DNA of 40,883 bases from Paramagnetospirillum caucaseum. GTDB taxonomy: Bacteria; Pseudomonadota; Alphaproteobacteria; Rhodospirillales; Magnetospirillaceae. The notes below the pieces were generated by a model. The model made no database searches. It had not been told where the DNA came from and was given only the letters and a program-made list of their open reading frames with translations. The position numbers were made by a program, and so were the translations under genes. This document shows positions 7,284-15,975 of the stretch, piece after piece. Numbering within the stretch: position 1 is the stretch's first letter; the number at the start of each line of letters is the position of its first letter. The stretch is from the NCBI RefSeq assembly GCF_000342045.1, contig NZ_AONQ01000040.1:1-40883 (forward strand), read 5' to 3'.

Positions 7284-8459
7284 ATGAGACCCAATGTCCG
7301 CCGAGCCCTGTTCACCGCCGAACCGATCCGCGCCCTGTTGCTGGCCGCCTCGCTGCTGGCCGCGACGCTGGGGATGATGCCCACCGAGGCCTTCGGGGCG
7401 TCGCGCATCAAGGACATCGCCGATTTCGAAGGGGTCCGCGACAACATGCTGGTGGGCTACGGCCTGGTGGTCGGCCTCAACGGTACCGGCGATTCGCTGA
7501 CCAACGCGCCGTTCACCAAGGAAAGCCTGACCGGCATGCTGGAACGCCTCGGCGTCAACATCAGGGACAGCACCGGCGCCATCACCTCGGTCAGCCCCAA
7601 GAACGTCGCCGCCGTCATGGTCACCGCCGTGCTGCCGCCCTTCGCCCGCCAGGGCGCCCGCATCGACACCAACGTCGCCGCCATGGGCGACGCCAAGGAC
7701 CTTCGCGGCGGCACCTTGCTGGTCACCCCGCTGATCGGCGCCGACGGCGAGGTCTATGCCGTGGGCCAGGGCCAGGTGGCGACCGGCGGCTTCACCGCCT
7801 CGGGCGCCTCGGGCTCGTCGGTGACCAAGGGGGTGCCCACCGCCGGGCGCATCGCCAACGGCGCCATCGTCGAACGCGAACTGCCCTTCGAGATGTCGCA
7901 CCTGGAATCGGTCAAGGTATCCTTGCGCAACCCCGACTTCACCACCTCGCGCCGCATCGCCCAGGCGGTCAATTCCTTCCTGGGCGGCGACATGGCGCGG
8001 CCCATCGACCCCGGCACGGTGCAGATCGCGGTTCCGGCGGGCTATCGCGGCAACGTGGTCGGCCTGCTGACCGACGTCGAGCAACTGCGCGTCGAGCCCG
8101 ACCAGATGGCCCGCGTGGTGATCGACGAAGTGTCGGGCACCATCGTCATGGGCGAGAACGTCCGCATCAGCACCGTGGCCATCGCCCAGGGCCAGCTGAC
8201 CATCCGCATCACCGAGACGCCGCAGGTGTCGCAGCCCTCGCCCTTCTCGGACGCCGGCACCACCACCACCGTGCAGCGCACCGACATCGAGGTGGACGAA
8301 GGCGCCGGCAACAAGCTGGCCGTGGTCGCCCACCGGGTCACCCTGCAGGAGCTGGTGGAGGGCCTGAACAGCCTCGGCATCGGCCCACGCGATCTGATCG
8401 TCATTCTTCAGGCCATCAAGGCGGCGGGTGCGCTGCAGGCCGAACTGGAGGTGCTGTGA
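7284..8459 (+). CDS. flgI: Flagellar P-ring protein FlgI
   Basis: A 391-residue protein, slightly longer than the 365 of E. coli, with a Sec signal (hydrophobic RALLLAASLLAATLGMM, cleavage near AFG-A at about 38). SRIKDIADFEGVRDNMLVGYGLVVGLNGTGD is the hallmark N-terminus of FlgI. Conserved blocks follow: SPKNVAAVMVTA, DTNVAAMGDAKDLRGGTLL, and near the C-terminus VTLQELVEGLNSLGIGPRDLI with ILQAIKAAGALQAELEVL. FlgI forms the ring around the rod in the peptidoglycan layer. First gene of a five-gene flagellar operon behind a sigma54 promoter; its TGA shares an A with the ATG of the next gene. Confidence 0.97.
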   Translation: MRPNVRRALFTAEPIRALLLAASLLAATLGMMPTEAFGASRIKDIADFEGVRDNMLVGYGLVVGLNGTGDSLTNAPFTKESLTGMLERLGVNIRDSTGAITSVSPKNVAAVMVTAVLPPFARQGARIDTNVAAMGDAKDLRGGTLLVTPLIGADGEVYAVGQGQVATGGFTASGASGSSVTKGVPTAGRIANGAIVERELPFEMSHLESVKVSLRNPDFTTSRRIAQAVNSFLGGDMARPIDPGTVQIAVPAGYRGNVVGLLTDVEQLRVEPDQMARVVIDEVSGTIVMGENVRISTVAIAQGQLTIRITETPQVSQPSPFSDAGTTTTVQRTDIEVDEGAGNKLAVVAHRVTLQELVEGLNSLGIGPRDLIVILQAIKAAGALQAELEVL

Positions 8460-8782
8460 TGAGCATCCTGCCCGCCATGACCGCCACGCCCTACACCGAC
8501 ACCGGCGCGCCCGGCGTCAGGATGCCCAAGGCGGGAGCCACCGACACCGCGCGGGCCGCCAAGGCCGGCCGCCAGTTCGAGTCCATGTTCATGAGCCAGA
8601 TGTTCCAGCACATGTTCGAAGGCATCAAGACCGACGGCATCTTCGGCGGCGGCAGCGGCGAGCAGATGTTCCGGTCCCTGCTGGTGGACGAATACGGTAA
8701 AATGGTCGCCAGCAAGGGCAACGGCATCGGGATCGGCTCCGCCGTCCAGAAAATGCTGCTGAGCCATCAGGAGGTGCAGTGA
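8459..8782 (+). CDS. Rod-binding protein, CheL / FlgJ N-terminal domain type
   Basis: A 107-residue protein with the single FlgJ-N (rod-binding) domain: AGRQFESMFMSQMFQHMFEG, GGGSGEQMFRSLLVDEYGKMVA and GIGIGSAVQKML. It lacks the muramidase domain of enterobacterial FlgJ, so it would scaffold rod assembly without cutting peptidoglycan; a separate lytic enzyme must do that. In Caulobacter the equivalent gene after flgI is called cheL. The ATG at 8459 overlaps the flgI stop (TGATG). A GTG three bases earlier is possible but less likely. Confidence 0.9.
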   Translation: MSILPAMTATPYTDTGAPGVRMPKAGATDTARAAKAGRQFESMFMSQMFQHMFEGIKTDGIFGGGSGEQMFRSLLVDEYGKMVASKGNGIGIGSAVQKMLLSHQEVQ

Positions 8783-8783
8783 C

Positions 8784-9284
8784 ATGATCGACGACCCCAA
8801 CACCCCCGAAAGCGACTTCCTCGACGACGACGAGCTGGCCCGCGCCCAGGCCGAAGCCGAACTGTTCTGGTACGACGACCTGCTGTTCGCCTGCACCAAT
8901 CTATGCGACCTGCTCGACGTCGAGAACGAGGCGCTGCTCTCCCACGACCCCGAGACGGTGCGCCTGCTGGCCGACAACAAGGCGGCGCTGGCGCGGCTCT
9001 ACGAGCAGTCGGTCCAGCCCCTGATCGAGGCGCCCGACCTGGCCGGCCTGCTGGACGACGACCGCCGCGAGATGCTGACGGCCGTCGGCACCCGGCTCAA
9101 CGAGCTGATCGAGACCAACGCCCGGCGTCTCAAGGCCGAGATGGAGGCCTATCAGCGGGTGATGGACATCATGGTCGACGCCGCCAAGAAGAACGTCACC
9201 AGCACCACCGCCTACGGCAGGGCCGGCATCTTCGACGCCGCCGCCGGCGTCGGCGGTTCGCTGTCCTTCAACAAGGCCCTGTAA
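8784..9284 (+). CDS. FlgN-like flagellar export chaperone
   Basis: A 166-residue, helical and acidic protein with no signal. It begins one base after the rod-binding gene stop and lies directly before flgK and flgL, the clients of FlgN. The sequence has a long amphipathic stretch (LLDVENEALLSHDPETVRLLADNKAALARLYEQ and onward), typical of FlgN, and ends TTAYGRAGIF...SLSFNKAL, an ending I recall from FlgN-like proteins of Rhodospirillales. The role, keeping the hook-junction proteins unfolded for export, is inferred from position and helical pattern. Confidence 0.75.
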   Translation: MIDDPNTPESDFLDDDELARAQAEAELFWYDDLLFACTNLCDLLDVENEALLSHDPETVRLLADNKAALARLYEQSVQPLIEAPDLAGLLDDDRREMLTAVGTRLNELIETNARRLKAEMEAYQRVMDIMVDAAKKNVTSTTAYGRAGIFDAAAGVGGSLSFNKAL

Positions 9285-9311
9285 CGCCGTCAAAGGCGGG
9301 GAAGAGAAATC

Positions 9312-11888
9312 ATGTCGCTGACCCTCGGACTCAATTCGGCGCTTTCCGGACTTCTGACCAACCAGAAGGGCCTGGACGTCATTTCCCAGAACGTGGTCAA
9401 CGTCAACACCAAGGGCTACGTCCGCAAGGAGATGGTCCCGGAATCCCGGGTGGTGAACGGAGTGGGCGCCGGCGTGCAGCAGGGCGCCCTGGTCCGCAAC
9501 GTGGATGAAGGCCTGATGCGCGACATCCGCCGCCAGACCGCCACCCAGGGGGCGCTGGACGTCACCCAGACCTATTACCCGCGTGTCCAGGACCTGTTCG
9601 GCACGGTGGGCAAGTCCAATTCCATCTCGCATCAGATCGAGCAGCTGCAGGCGTCGTTCGAGACCCTGGCCACCCAGGTCAACACCCCGGCCTTCCAGTC
9701 CTCCGTGGTCCAGACCGCCAAGGACATGACCGGCCAGTTCAACGAGATGACCTACCACATGCAGAACCTGCGGCTGGAGGCCGACCGGGCCATCCAGGAC
9801 ACCACGGGTCTGGTCAACAAGCAGTTGGAGGACATCTTCGACCTCAACCAGAAGATCGTCCGCAACAACGCCATCGGCGGCGATATCGGCGACCTTCAGG
9901 ACAAGCGCGACAACGCGCTGACCTCGCTGTCCAAGTACATGGACATCCAGTACTTCGAGCGCGGCGACGGGTCGATCGGCGTCTATACCAAGACCGGCAA
10001 GACCCTGGTGGACAAGGGCCCCGCCGTCATGACCCATGTGTCCACCACCATCACCGACGCCTGGATGACGGCGGCCGGCGGCAATTTCAACGAACTGACG
10101 CTCAGCACCTCGGACGCCCTCGATATCGGCGACGACATCAACGACGGCCAGCTGCGCGCCCTGCTGGACGTGCGCGACACCATCATCCCCAATCTCCAGG
10201 CCCAGATGGACGAGGTCGCCGCCAAGCTGAAGGACACCATCAACCAGGTCCACAACCGCGGCACCGTCTTCCCCACCCAGAATTCCAAGATGGTGGGCAC
10301 CCGCCAGTTGGTCGATCCCAACAACCCGACGCTCAACGGCTCGAACCCCCAGCGCATCTGGTTCTCGGGCGACGACGACACCACCATCGCCCTGTTCGAC
10401 ACCGACGGCGACCAGGTCGCCTCCACCACCCTGCGCACCATCATGAGCAGCACCAGCTATACCGACGCCGCCGGCGCCGCCACCGCGCTGGACATGTCGG
10501 ACGATGCCGCCACGCTGGGCGTCAAGATGACCGACGTGGCCGCCAAGATCCAAAGCTGGATGCGCCAGCAGAGCTACCAGGGCAACCTGATGACCTCGGC
10601 CAGCGCCTCGGTCACCACCGGCACCCTGGTCCTCGACACCGGCGTCCCCGCCGTCACCCTGGCCTTCCGCGACCAGGAGGCCACCGCCGCCGGATCGGAC
10701 GCCACCGACGCCCGCATCAATTTCGACGTGGACGGCGACAACAAGGCCGACAAGCAGGTGGCGGGCTTCGCCAACTTCTTCGGCCTCAACGACTTCTTCA
10801 CCACCACGGTGCCCAACTCGCTGCTGGATTCCGACGTGGTCGCCCAGGACTTCACGCTCAGCACGGCGCGCAGCTTCACCATCAGCGACCCCACCGGCAA
10901 GATCGGCAACACCATCGCCATGGCGGCCGGCTCGTCGCTCTACGACATCGCCAAGAAGATCAACGCCCAGACCCAGACCAACGAATCCGCCACCCTGTCC
11001 AGTTCGTCGATGACCACCACCGCGGCGACCTCCATCACCATCAACGACGCCAACGGCCAGGTGACCCAGCTGACCATCGGGGCCGGCGTCATCACGCTGA
11101 AGGACATCGCCGACGCCATCAACGCCAAGGGCACCTCGGCCCAGGCCGCCGCCGTGCAGGAAGGCCCCAACGCCTACCGCCTGCGCATCTGGGACAGCCG
11201 GGGCGTTCCGCTGGAGGTCGGCGTCAGCGGCGGCACCATCGGCACCTCGGACATGGAAGCCCATCTCGGCCTGCAGCAATCCCAGCTGGTCGAGGCCTCG
11301 GTGATCCCCGAGGGGTTCGGCTACCGCCTGCGCATCCGCCAGACCTCCGACCGCGAGCTGTTTCTGGGCGCCACCCCCGACAACCTGACGCCGTCCGGCA
11401 GCTTCATCACCGAGCTGAGCATGCACACCGCCTCGACCCGCAAGGCGGGCGTCATCGAGGTGCGCACCGACATCCAGGGCTCGCCGGCCAAGGTCAGCCG
11501 CGGCGCCATGCAGTACAACACCGACCTCGGCAAGTACTTCCTGTCCGAGGGCGACAACACCACCGCCCTGGCGCTGGGCGGCGCCATGTCCTCCAAGATC
11601 CAGATGGCGACGGCGGGCAGCCTGTACGCCGGCAGCTACAACTTCGCCGAGCACGCCGCCGCCTCCATCGCCCAGGTGTCCACCGACGCCTCCCATTCCA
11701 AGGACCGGCTGGACTACCAGACCACGCTGGGCCAGGCGCTCAATTCCCAGTACGCCTCGACCAGCGGCGTGAACCTGGACGAAGAGGTCGCCAATATGAT
11801 CAACTTCCAGCAGGCCTATTCCGCGTCGGCCAAGGTGATCTCGACGCTGCAGGAAATGCTGGATATCCTCGTCAATATCGTGAAGTAA
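9312..11888 (+). CDS. flgK: Flagellar hook-associated protein 1 FlgK (enlarged)
   Basis: An 858-residue FlgK, against about 550 in E. coli. The N-terminus, LNSALSGLLTNQKGLDVISQNVVNVNTKGYVRK, is the rod/hook heptad domain and the C-terminus, LDEEVANMINFQQAYSASAKVISTLQEM, its partner helix. The extra length is in the surface-exposed middle. It includes two stretches that resemble the flagellin IN motif usually seen in FliD and flagellins: about 521-560 (SFTISDPTGKIGNTIAM, then LYDIAKKIN) and about 574-642 (SITINDANGQVTQLTIGAG, then LKDIADAIN and YRLRIWDSRG). FlgK joins hook and filament. A GGGGAAGAG ribosome site precedes the ATG. Followed 12 nt later by flgL. Confidence 0.94.
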   Translation: MSLTLGLNSALSGLLTNQKGLDVISQNVVNVNTKGYVRKEMVPESRVVNGVGAGVQQGALVRNVDEGLMRDIRRQTATQGALDVTQTYYPRVQDLFGTVGKSNSISHQIEQLQASFETLATQVNTPAFQSSVVQTAKDMTGQFNEMTYHMQNLRLEADRAIQDTTGLVNKQLEDIFDLNQKIVRNNAIGGDIGDLQDKRDNALTSLSKYMDIQYFERGDGSIGVYTKTGKTLVDKGPAVMTHVSTTITDAWMTAAGGNFNELTLSTSDALDIGDDINDGQLRALLDVRDTIIPNLQAQMDEVAAKLKDTINQVHNRGTVFPTQNSKMVGTRQLVDPNNPTLNGSNPQRIWFSGDDDTTIALFDTDGDQVASTTLRTIMSSTSYTDAAGAATALDMSDDAATLGVKMTDVAAKIQSWMRQQSYQGNLMTSASASVTTGTLVLDTGVPAVTLAFRDQEATAAGSDATDARINFDVDGDNKADKQVAGFANFFGLNDFFTTTVPNSLLDSDVVAQDFTLSTARSFTISDPTGKIGNTIAMAAGSSLYDIAKKINAQTQTNESATLSSSSMTTTAATSITINDANGQVTQLTIGAGVITLKDIADAINAKGTSAQAAAVQEGPNAYRLRIWDSRGVPLEVGVSGGTIGTSDMEAHLGLQQSQLVEASVIPEGFGYRLRIRQTSDRELFLGATPDNLTPSGSFITELSMHTASTRKAGVIEVRTDIQGSPAKVSRGAMQYNTDLGKYFLSEGDNTTALALGGAMSSKIQMATAGSLYAGSYNFAEHAAASIAQVSTDASHSKDRLDYQTTLGQALNSQYASTSGVNLDEEVANMINFQQAYSASAKVISTLQEMLDILVNIVK

Positions 11889-11900
11889 GGGAGGCCGATC

Positions 11901-14039
11901 ATGACCCGCATCGGCACGCTTGGCGCCAATACCGCCTACGTCAACCGGATCCTCGATATCCAGACGCGGATTCAGACCGAGCAGATCCAGGTCACCACCA
12001 AGCTGAAGTCGCAGACCTACGACGGCATCGCCTCGGGGGCCAACACGGTCATCAATTTCGAGAACGAGCAGGCCATCGCCAAGCGCTTCATCGACAACAA
12101 CAATGTCTGGAGCACCAAGCTCGAGGCCGCCACCACCGCCATCGACGGCGTGAAGAAGACGCTGACCATCTTCCGCAACTCGCTGGAATCGTTCCGGCAG
12201 AACAATCCGAAGAACGAGCTGAACATCAAGAGCATCCAGAAGGTCGCCTTCGAGACCATGCAGACCATGCAGGCCGACCTGGGGACCAACGTCAACGGCC
12301 AGTACCTGTTCTCGGGCGGCCGGGTGTCCGAGGTGCCCGTCCAGTTGCCCGCCGCCAGCCTGAGCCAGTTCCAGAAACTCTACGACGGCGCCATCAACAC
12401 CTTTTCCACCACCCGCAACGCCGACCTCCAGGAGGTGTCCCTCTCCAACCTGGAAGCCACGGCCATGAGCTTCAACGGCGCCAACGGGGTGATCACCTCG
12501 GCCCGTTCGGACGCGTTCAAGACCATCCATGCCGGGTCGCGCATCACCGTCTCGGACAGCACCGCATCGCCCAGCAACAACGGCGACTTCACCATCAAGT
12601 CCAAGGCCATGTGCGACGTGGCCGGCAACCCGCTGGCCGAGGGCAGCACCACCACCAACGTCATCAGCTACGGCTCGACGCCCAGCAACATCCTGGCCGC
12701 CGCCACCACCGGGCTGAACTTCAGCTTCGCCACCGACGGCACCATGAAGATGACCGCCGACACCGCCGGATCGCTGTCCAACCTGACCATCGGCACCAAG
12801 TTCACCATCGCGCCGGACCTGTCCAACGGCGCCCTCACCACCGGCTACGAGGGTTCCTACGAGGTCATCAGCAACAAGAACGGCGTGGTCAACTTCAAGA
12901 CCAATTTCGGCCCGGCCGCCGAGGAATCGGTCGCCTCGACCGACATCACCTTCGGGGTCAACGGCGGCGCCATGGGCAGCCCGGCCACCGCCGGCACGCT
13001 GAACTTCACCACCACCAGTTCGGCGGTCACCGGCCTGACCACCGTCACCCTGACGGCGGCCAGCGGCGCCACGGTGGATTTCGCCGGCGTCAACGTCGGC
13101 GACCAGCTTGCCCTGGGCGGCACCGCCAGCCACAACGGCACCTTCACGGTGACCAACGCCACCGCCACCTCGGTGTCCTTCGTGCTCAATCCCGAAGGGG
13201 CGCGGGTGGCCCAGTTCCTGCCGCAGACCGGCCGTACCGATGTGGAGATGTCGTTCCTCGACCCCAATACCGGAACCACGGCCGTCCGGAATTCCACCCA
13301 CTTCACCTCGCTGGACTTCAGTTCCACCGGCACGCTGGGCGAGCGCATCACCTCACCCGACGCCGACGGCTTCGAGGACGAGGGCGGCAATCCCTATCCG
13401 GCCGTCGACAGCATCATCACCCTGAAGAGCACCACCGGAGTCAACGACGGGGTCTACAAGGTGGTGGCCAATACCGGCGGCTATATCGAGATCGCCAGCG
13501 CCAGCCTGACCACCGAGACCCTGTCCACCGGCACCAAGATCAACTCGGAGAGCTGGTACAAGGGCGACACCCTGCAGCTGCAGCACCGCGTCGATATCGA
13601 CCGCAGCGTGGACGTGGGCATCTATGCCTCTGACCCGGCCTTCGAGAAGGCCATGCGCGCCCTGGGCCTGATCGCCCAGGGGACGTTCGGCACCGCCGGC
13701 GGACTGGACGCCCACCAGGAACGCATCGGCCAGGCGCTGTTCCTGATCAACGACGCCCTGGAATCACCGGCCTCCGGCACGCCGCCCTTCGGCGCGGAGA
13801 AGGCCGGCGACGTCAAGTCGGCGGCCAGCCTGATCAACAGCACCCGCAAGACCATCTCGCTGAAGAACGAGAAGCACAACCAGTTCATCGGTTTTCTGAA
13901 CCAGCGGGTGGCCGACATCGCCCAGGTCGACCAGACCGAGGCGGTCACCAAGCTGCTGTCCGACCAGACGGCGCTGGAGGCCAGCTATCAGGCGCTGGCC
14001 CAGGTGCGGAGCCTGTCGCTGCTGACCTATCTGAAGTAA
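11901..14039 (+). CDS. flgL: Flagellar hook-associated protein 3 FlgL (greatly enlarged)
   Basis: A 712-residue FlgL, more than twice the 317 of E. coli. The N-terminal helix (RILDIQTRIQTEQIQVTTKLKS), the NVNGQYLFSGGR block near 130 and the C-terminal helix (LLSDQTALEASYQALAQVRSLSLLTYLK) are those of FlgL/flagellin. Between them, about residues 189-540, four degenerate repeats start with [LM]-x-F at about 189, 272, 367 and 471. Each contains a G-[DST]-x-[IFL] strand and an N-x-G-x-[FY]-x-[VI] strand. They look like added beta-rich surface domains. FlgL forms the second ring between hook and filament. Its ribosome site GGGAGG lies 6 nt before the ATG. Last gene of the operon. Confidence 0.93.
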   Translation: MTRIGTLGANTAYVNRILDIQTRIQTEQIQVTTKLKSQTYDGIASGANTVINFENEQAIAKRFIDNNNVWSTKLEAATTAIDGVKKTLTIFRNSLESFRQNNPKNELNIKSIQKVAFETMQTMQADLGTNVNGQYLFSGGRVSEVPVQLPAASLSQFQKLYDGAINTFSTTRNADLQEVSLSNLEATAMSFNGANGVITSARSDAFKTIHAGSRITVSDSTASPSNNGDFTIKSKAMCDVAGNPLAEGSTTTNVISYGSTPSNILAAATTGLNFSFATDGTMKMTADTAGSLSNLTIGTKFTIAPDLSNGALTTGYEGSYEVISNKNGVVNFKTNFGPAAEESVASTDITFGVNGGAMGSPATAGTLNFTTTSSAVTGLTTVTLTAASGATVDFAGVNVGDQLALGGTASHNGTFTVTNATATSVSFVLNPEGARVAQFLPQTGRTDVEMSFLDPNTGTTAVRNSTHFTSLDFSSTGTLGERITSPDADGFEDEGGNPYPAVDSIITLKSTTGVNDGVYKVVANTGGYIEIASASLTTETLSTGTKINSESWYKGDTLQLQHRVDIDRSVDVGIYASDPAFEKAMRALGLIAQGTFGTAGGLDAHQERIGQALFLINDALESPASGTPPFGAEKAGDVKSAASLINSTRKTISLKNEKHNQFIGFLNQRVADIAQVDQTEAVTKLLSDQTALEASYQALAQVRSLSLLTYLK
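12465..13520 (+). repeat. Four degenerate protein-level repeats within flgL
   Basis: Repeat starts fall near nt 12465, 12714, 12999 and 13311, a period of 83-104 codons. Core strands are SRITVSDST...NNGDFTIKS, TKFTIAPDL...YEGSYEVISNKNG, DQLALGGTASHNGTFTVTNATA and SIITLKSTTGVNDGVYKVVANTGG. The DNA itself is no longer obviously repetitive. Confidence 0.6.
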
Positions 14040-14080
14040 CGCGCGGCGCCGCGGCCGCCCCCTCTCCCGCCGCCCCGGCG

Positions 14081-14509
14081 TCAGTCCTGGGCGGCGACCG
14101 CGTCCTCGGCCACGGCCACGGTCTGCAGCGAGCCGAGCACCTTGGTCTCGTGCTCCAGCAGGTGGCGGGTGGATTTCAGCGCCTTGTAGTAATGGCCCTC
14201 GGCCACCGCCTCGCCGATCTCGTCCTTGATCGGGGCGGCGCTGGGGCAGGCCTCCACATAGCTGTCGAGATAGTGGTTGAACATACGCAGGTACTCGCCG
14301 CGCTTGGTCGGAAAGATATAGGCGCATTGCAGGGCGAAATAGACCCGGGAGGCCGGAGTCACGCTATCGGAATCCGACAGGATCTCCTTCTGACGCAGGA
14401 TCGAGCAGTCGTTCAGCACCCGCACCTTGGTGTTGGAACTGGCATTTTCCAGCACCGCGCCGTTGATGATGAGCTTCTCGCCCGGCTTCAGATCGATGAT
14501 AAGCGGCAA
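14081..14509 (-). CDS. flbT: Flagellin mRNA regulator FlbT
   Basis: A 142-residue protein opening LPLIIDLKPGEKLIINGAVLEN and continuing with ASRVYFALQCAYI and EGHYYKALKSTRHLLEHE, the conserved blocks of FlbT. In Caulobacter FlbT binds the 5' leader of flagellin mRNA and lowers its stability and translation until the hook is finished. The reading frame offers only TTG (14509-14507) as a start in the right place, since the protein must begin before PLIIDLKPGE; GGAG lies 9 nt upstream. A TTG start would keep FlbT levels low. Its usual partner gene flaF is not next to it. It converges with flgL across 41 bases. Confidence 0.93.
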   Translation of the reverse strand: MPLIIDLKPGEKLIINGAVLENASSNTKVRVLNDCSILRQKEILSDSDSVTPASRVYFALQCAYIFPTKRGEYLRMFNHYLDSYVEACPSAAPIKDEIGEAVAEGHYYKALKSTRHLLEHETKVLGSLQTVAVAEDAVAAQD

Positions 14510-14547
14510 CGCAACGCACTCCGTTCTTTCAAGGCGGGGACAATGGC

Positions 14548-14563
14548 AGCAAGCCTTATCCCA
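14548..14563 (-). promoter_or_regulatory. Probable sigma54 promoter of flbT
   Basis: On the minus strand TGGGATAAGGCTTGCT has GG and GC 12 bases apart and a perfect TTGCT -12 box; the -24 box has GGGAT for GGCAC. Transcription would begin near 14537, 28 bases before the TTG start. Confidence 0.55.
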
Positions 14564-14620
14564 GGCAATCTTCGGTAAGTATGGCCCAACCTCGGTTCCA
14601 AGCCTTACCGCTTATTTAGG

Positions 14621-15223
14621 TCACCAGCCACCCTTTTCCAGCCAGCTCCGTAACATCCACAATCGGTCGGAGCCCCAGAACCCTTCGCCGTCCACCAGGA
14701 AGAACGGCGAGCCGAACACCCCCTTGGCGATGGCCGCCTCGGTCTCGTCCTTCAGGCGGGCTTTCCACTGGGGCGCCTGGGCGGCGGCGGCCATCTCGTC
14801 CGGGTCGATGCCCAGCGGCACCCCCAGGGCGCAGGCCACCTCCAGGCTGGAGATGTCCATGTTCTCGGCGAAATAGGCCAGATAGACGGCGCGGGCATAA
14901 CTCCTGGCCAGATCCTGGTCCCTGGATTCCAGCCACCAATAGGCCCGCGACGGCGGCAGGGCGGGAACCGGGAAGGGATCGGGCAGCCGGTAGGGAACCG
15001 CCATCAGCCGGGCCAGACGCTCCCAGTCGTGGCGGGCGTAGTCGCCCTTCAGCGGCTGGCTGACCAGCGGCAGGTTGCCCGAGGCCTTGAAGGCCGAGCC
15101 GATCATGATCGGCTTCCACGCCACCTCGCGGCCGAAGCCGGCCACCAGCCCGTCCACCTCCTGGGCGGCGAAATAGCCGTAGGGCGAGGCGAAATCGAAA
15201 TAGAACTCAACCGGTGCGGCCAT
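14621..15223 (-). CDS. 2-hydroxychromene-2-carboxylate isomerase family, DsbA/kappa-GST-like
   Basis: A 200-residue thioredoxin-fold protein. EFYFDFASPYGYFAA near the N-terminus has the active-site serine (Ser13) that replaces the redox cysteine in kappa-class GSTs and HCCA isomerases. GVFGSPFFLVDGEGFWGSDRL near the C-terminus is the conserved cis-proline and ligand loop. Classical members isomerise 2-hydroxychromene-2-carboxylate with glutathione in naphthalene breakdown; no other naphthalene gene is here, so the true substrate is unknown. The ATG has a TAGGAG ribosome site and lies 9 nt after the SDR stop, so the two are probably in one transcript. Confidence 0.85.
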   Translation of the reverse strand: MAAPVEFYFDFASPYGYFAAQEVDGLVAGFGREVAWKPIMIGSAFKASGNLPLVSQPLKGDYARHDWERLARLMAVPYRLPDPFPVPALPPSRAYWWLESRDQDLARSYARAVYLAYFAENMDISSLEVACALGVPLGIDPDEMAAAAQAPQWKARLKDETEAAIAKGVFGSPFFLVDGEGFWGSDRLWMLRSWLEKGGW

Positions 15224-15232
15224 GGCCCACTC

Positions 15233-15901
15233 CTACCAGGCTAGACGCGTCCCATCGTAATGGATGAGGGCGCCGCTGTCCTCTGCCCTGAGTTCGGCCA
15301 TGACCTTACGCATGCCCGCCACCGCGGTGGCGGCGTCCAGGGTCGCGTTGGGACCACCCATGTCGGTGCGCACCCAGCCGGGCGACAGCGCCGCGGTCAG
15401 GATGCCCCGGGGCGCCAGATCGGCGGCCATGTTCTTGATCACCATGTTGAGCGCCGCCTTGGCGGCGCGGTAGGCGTAGGAGCCGCCCGAGGGGTTGTCG
15501 GACATGGCGCCCATCTTGGACGACACCGCCGCGATGAGCTTGCGTCCGGCCATCTGGTCGGCGAAGGCCTCGGCCAGTTTCAGCGGCGCCAGGGCGTCGA
15601 CGGCGATCACCTTCATGAAGGCGGCGGCATCGACGGCGCCGAACTCCTGCTTCTCGCCGTAGATGCCGGCGTTGAGCAGCAGGACGTCGAGGGCGATGCC
15701 GGCCAGCGAGCCTTTCAGCCGCGCCACCTGGGCCGGATCGGCCACGTCGCAGACATAGACCTCGCCGCCCGCCTCGGACAGGGCGCGGCCGGCCATGGGA
15801 TCGCGCACCGTGCCCAGCACCCGCCAGCCCTGGGCGGCGTATTGCCGGGCGAACTCGAGGCCCATGCCGCGATTGGCGCCGGTGATCAGGATGGTGGGCA
15901 T
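15233..15901 (-). CDS. Short-chain dehydrogenase/reductase (SDR)
   Basis: A 222-residue classical SDR. TGANRGMG near residue 7 binds the NAD(P) cofactor; LNAGIY is the NAG motif; the catalytic serine is in AAVSSKMG and the YxxxK pair in AYRAAKAALN. The C-terminus is short, ending GALIHYDGTRLAW, like the C-factor/CsgA-like group of SDRs. The substrate is not known. The start has a strong AAAGGAG site 9 nt upstream. It lies 74 bases after the Rid-family gene, with two hairpins in the gap. Confidence 0.88.
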   Translation of the reverse strand: MPTILITGANRGMGLEFARQYAAQGWRVLGTVRDPMAGRALSEAGGEVYVCDVADPAQVARLKGSLAGIALDVLLLNAGIYGEKQEFGAVDAAAFMKVIAVDALAPLKLAEAFADQMAGRKLIAAVSSKMGAMSDNPSGGSYAYRAAKAALNMVIKNMAADLAPRGILTAALSPGWVRTDMGGPNATLDAATAVAGMRKVMAELRAEDSGALIHYDGTRLAW

Positions 15902-15922
15902 GGTGCGGTTCTCCTTTGCTCG

Positions 15923-15957
15923 GCGGGCAGGATGCCCGCGCTCCATGCCCGGAGCGC
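15923..15957. other. Two overlapping hairpins between the Rid-family and SDR genes
   Basis: GCGGGCA/TGCCCGC (15923-15939, 3-base loop) and GCGCTCC/GGAGCGC (15938-15957, 6-base loop). They share two bases, so they would compete. No T-run follows on the minus strand, so they may be a weak attenuator or processing site. Confidence 0.45.
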
Positions 15958-15975
15958 GGCCGTCCCCGCCGCCCG

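Noticed and set aside
8901-13301. Very long open frame on the minus strand (over 1400 codons)
   Set aside because: It is antisense to flgN-like, flgK and flgL, has the His/Gly/Val-rich composition typical of the mirror frame of GC-rich genes, and no recognisable domain.
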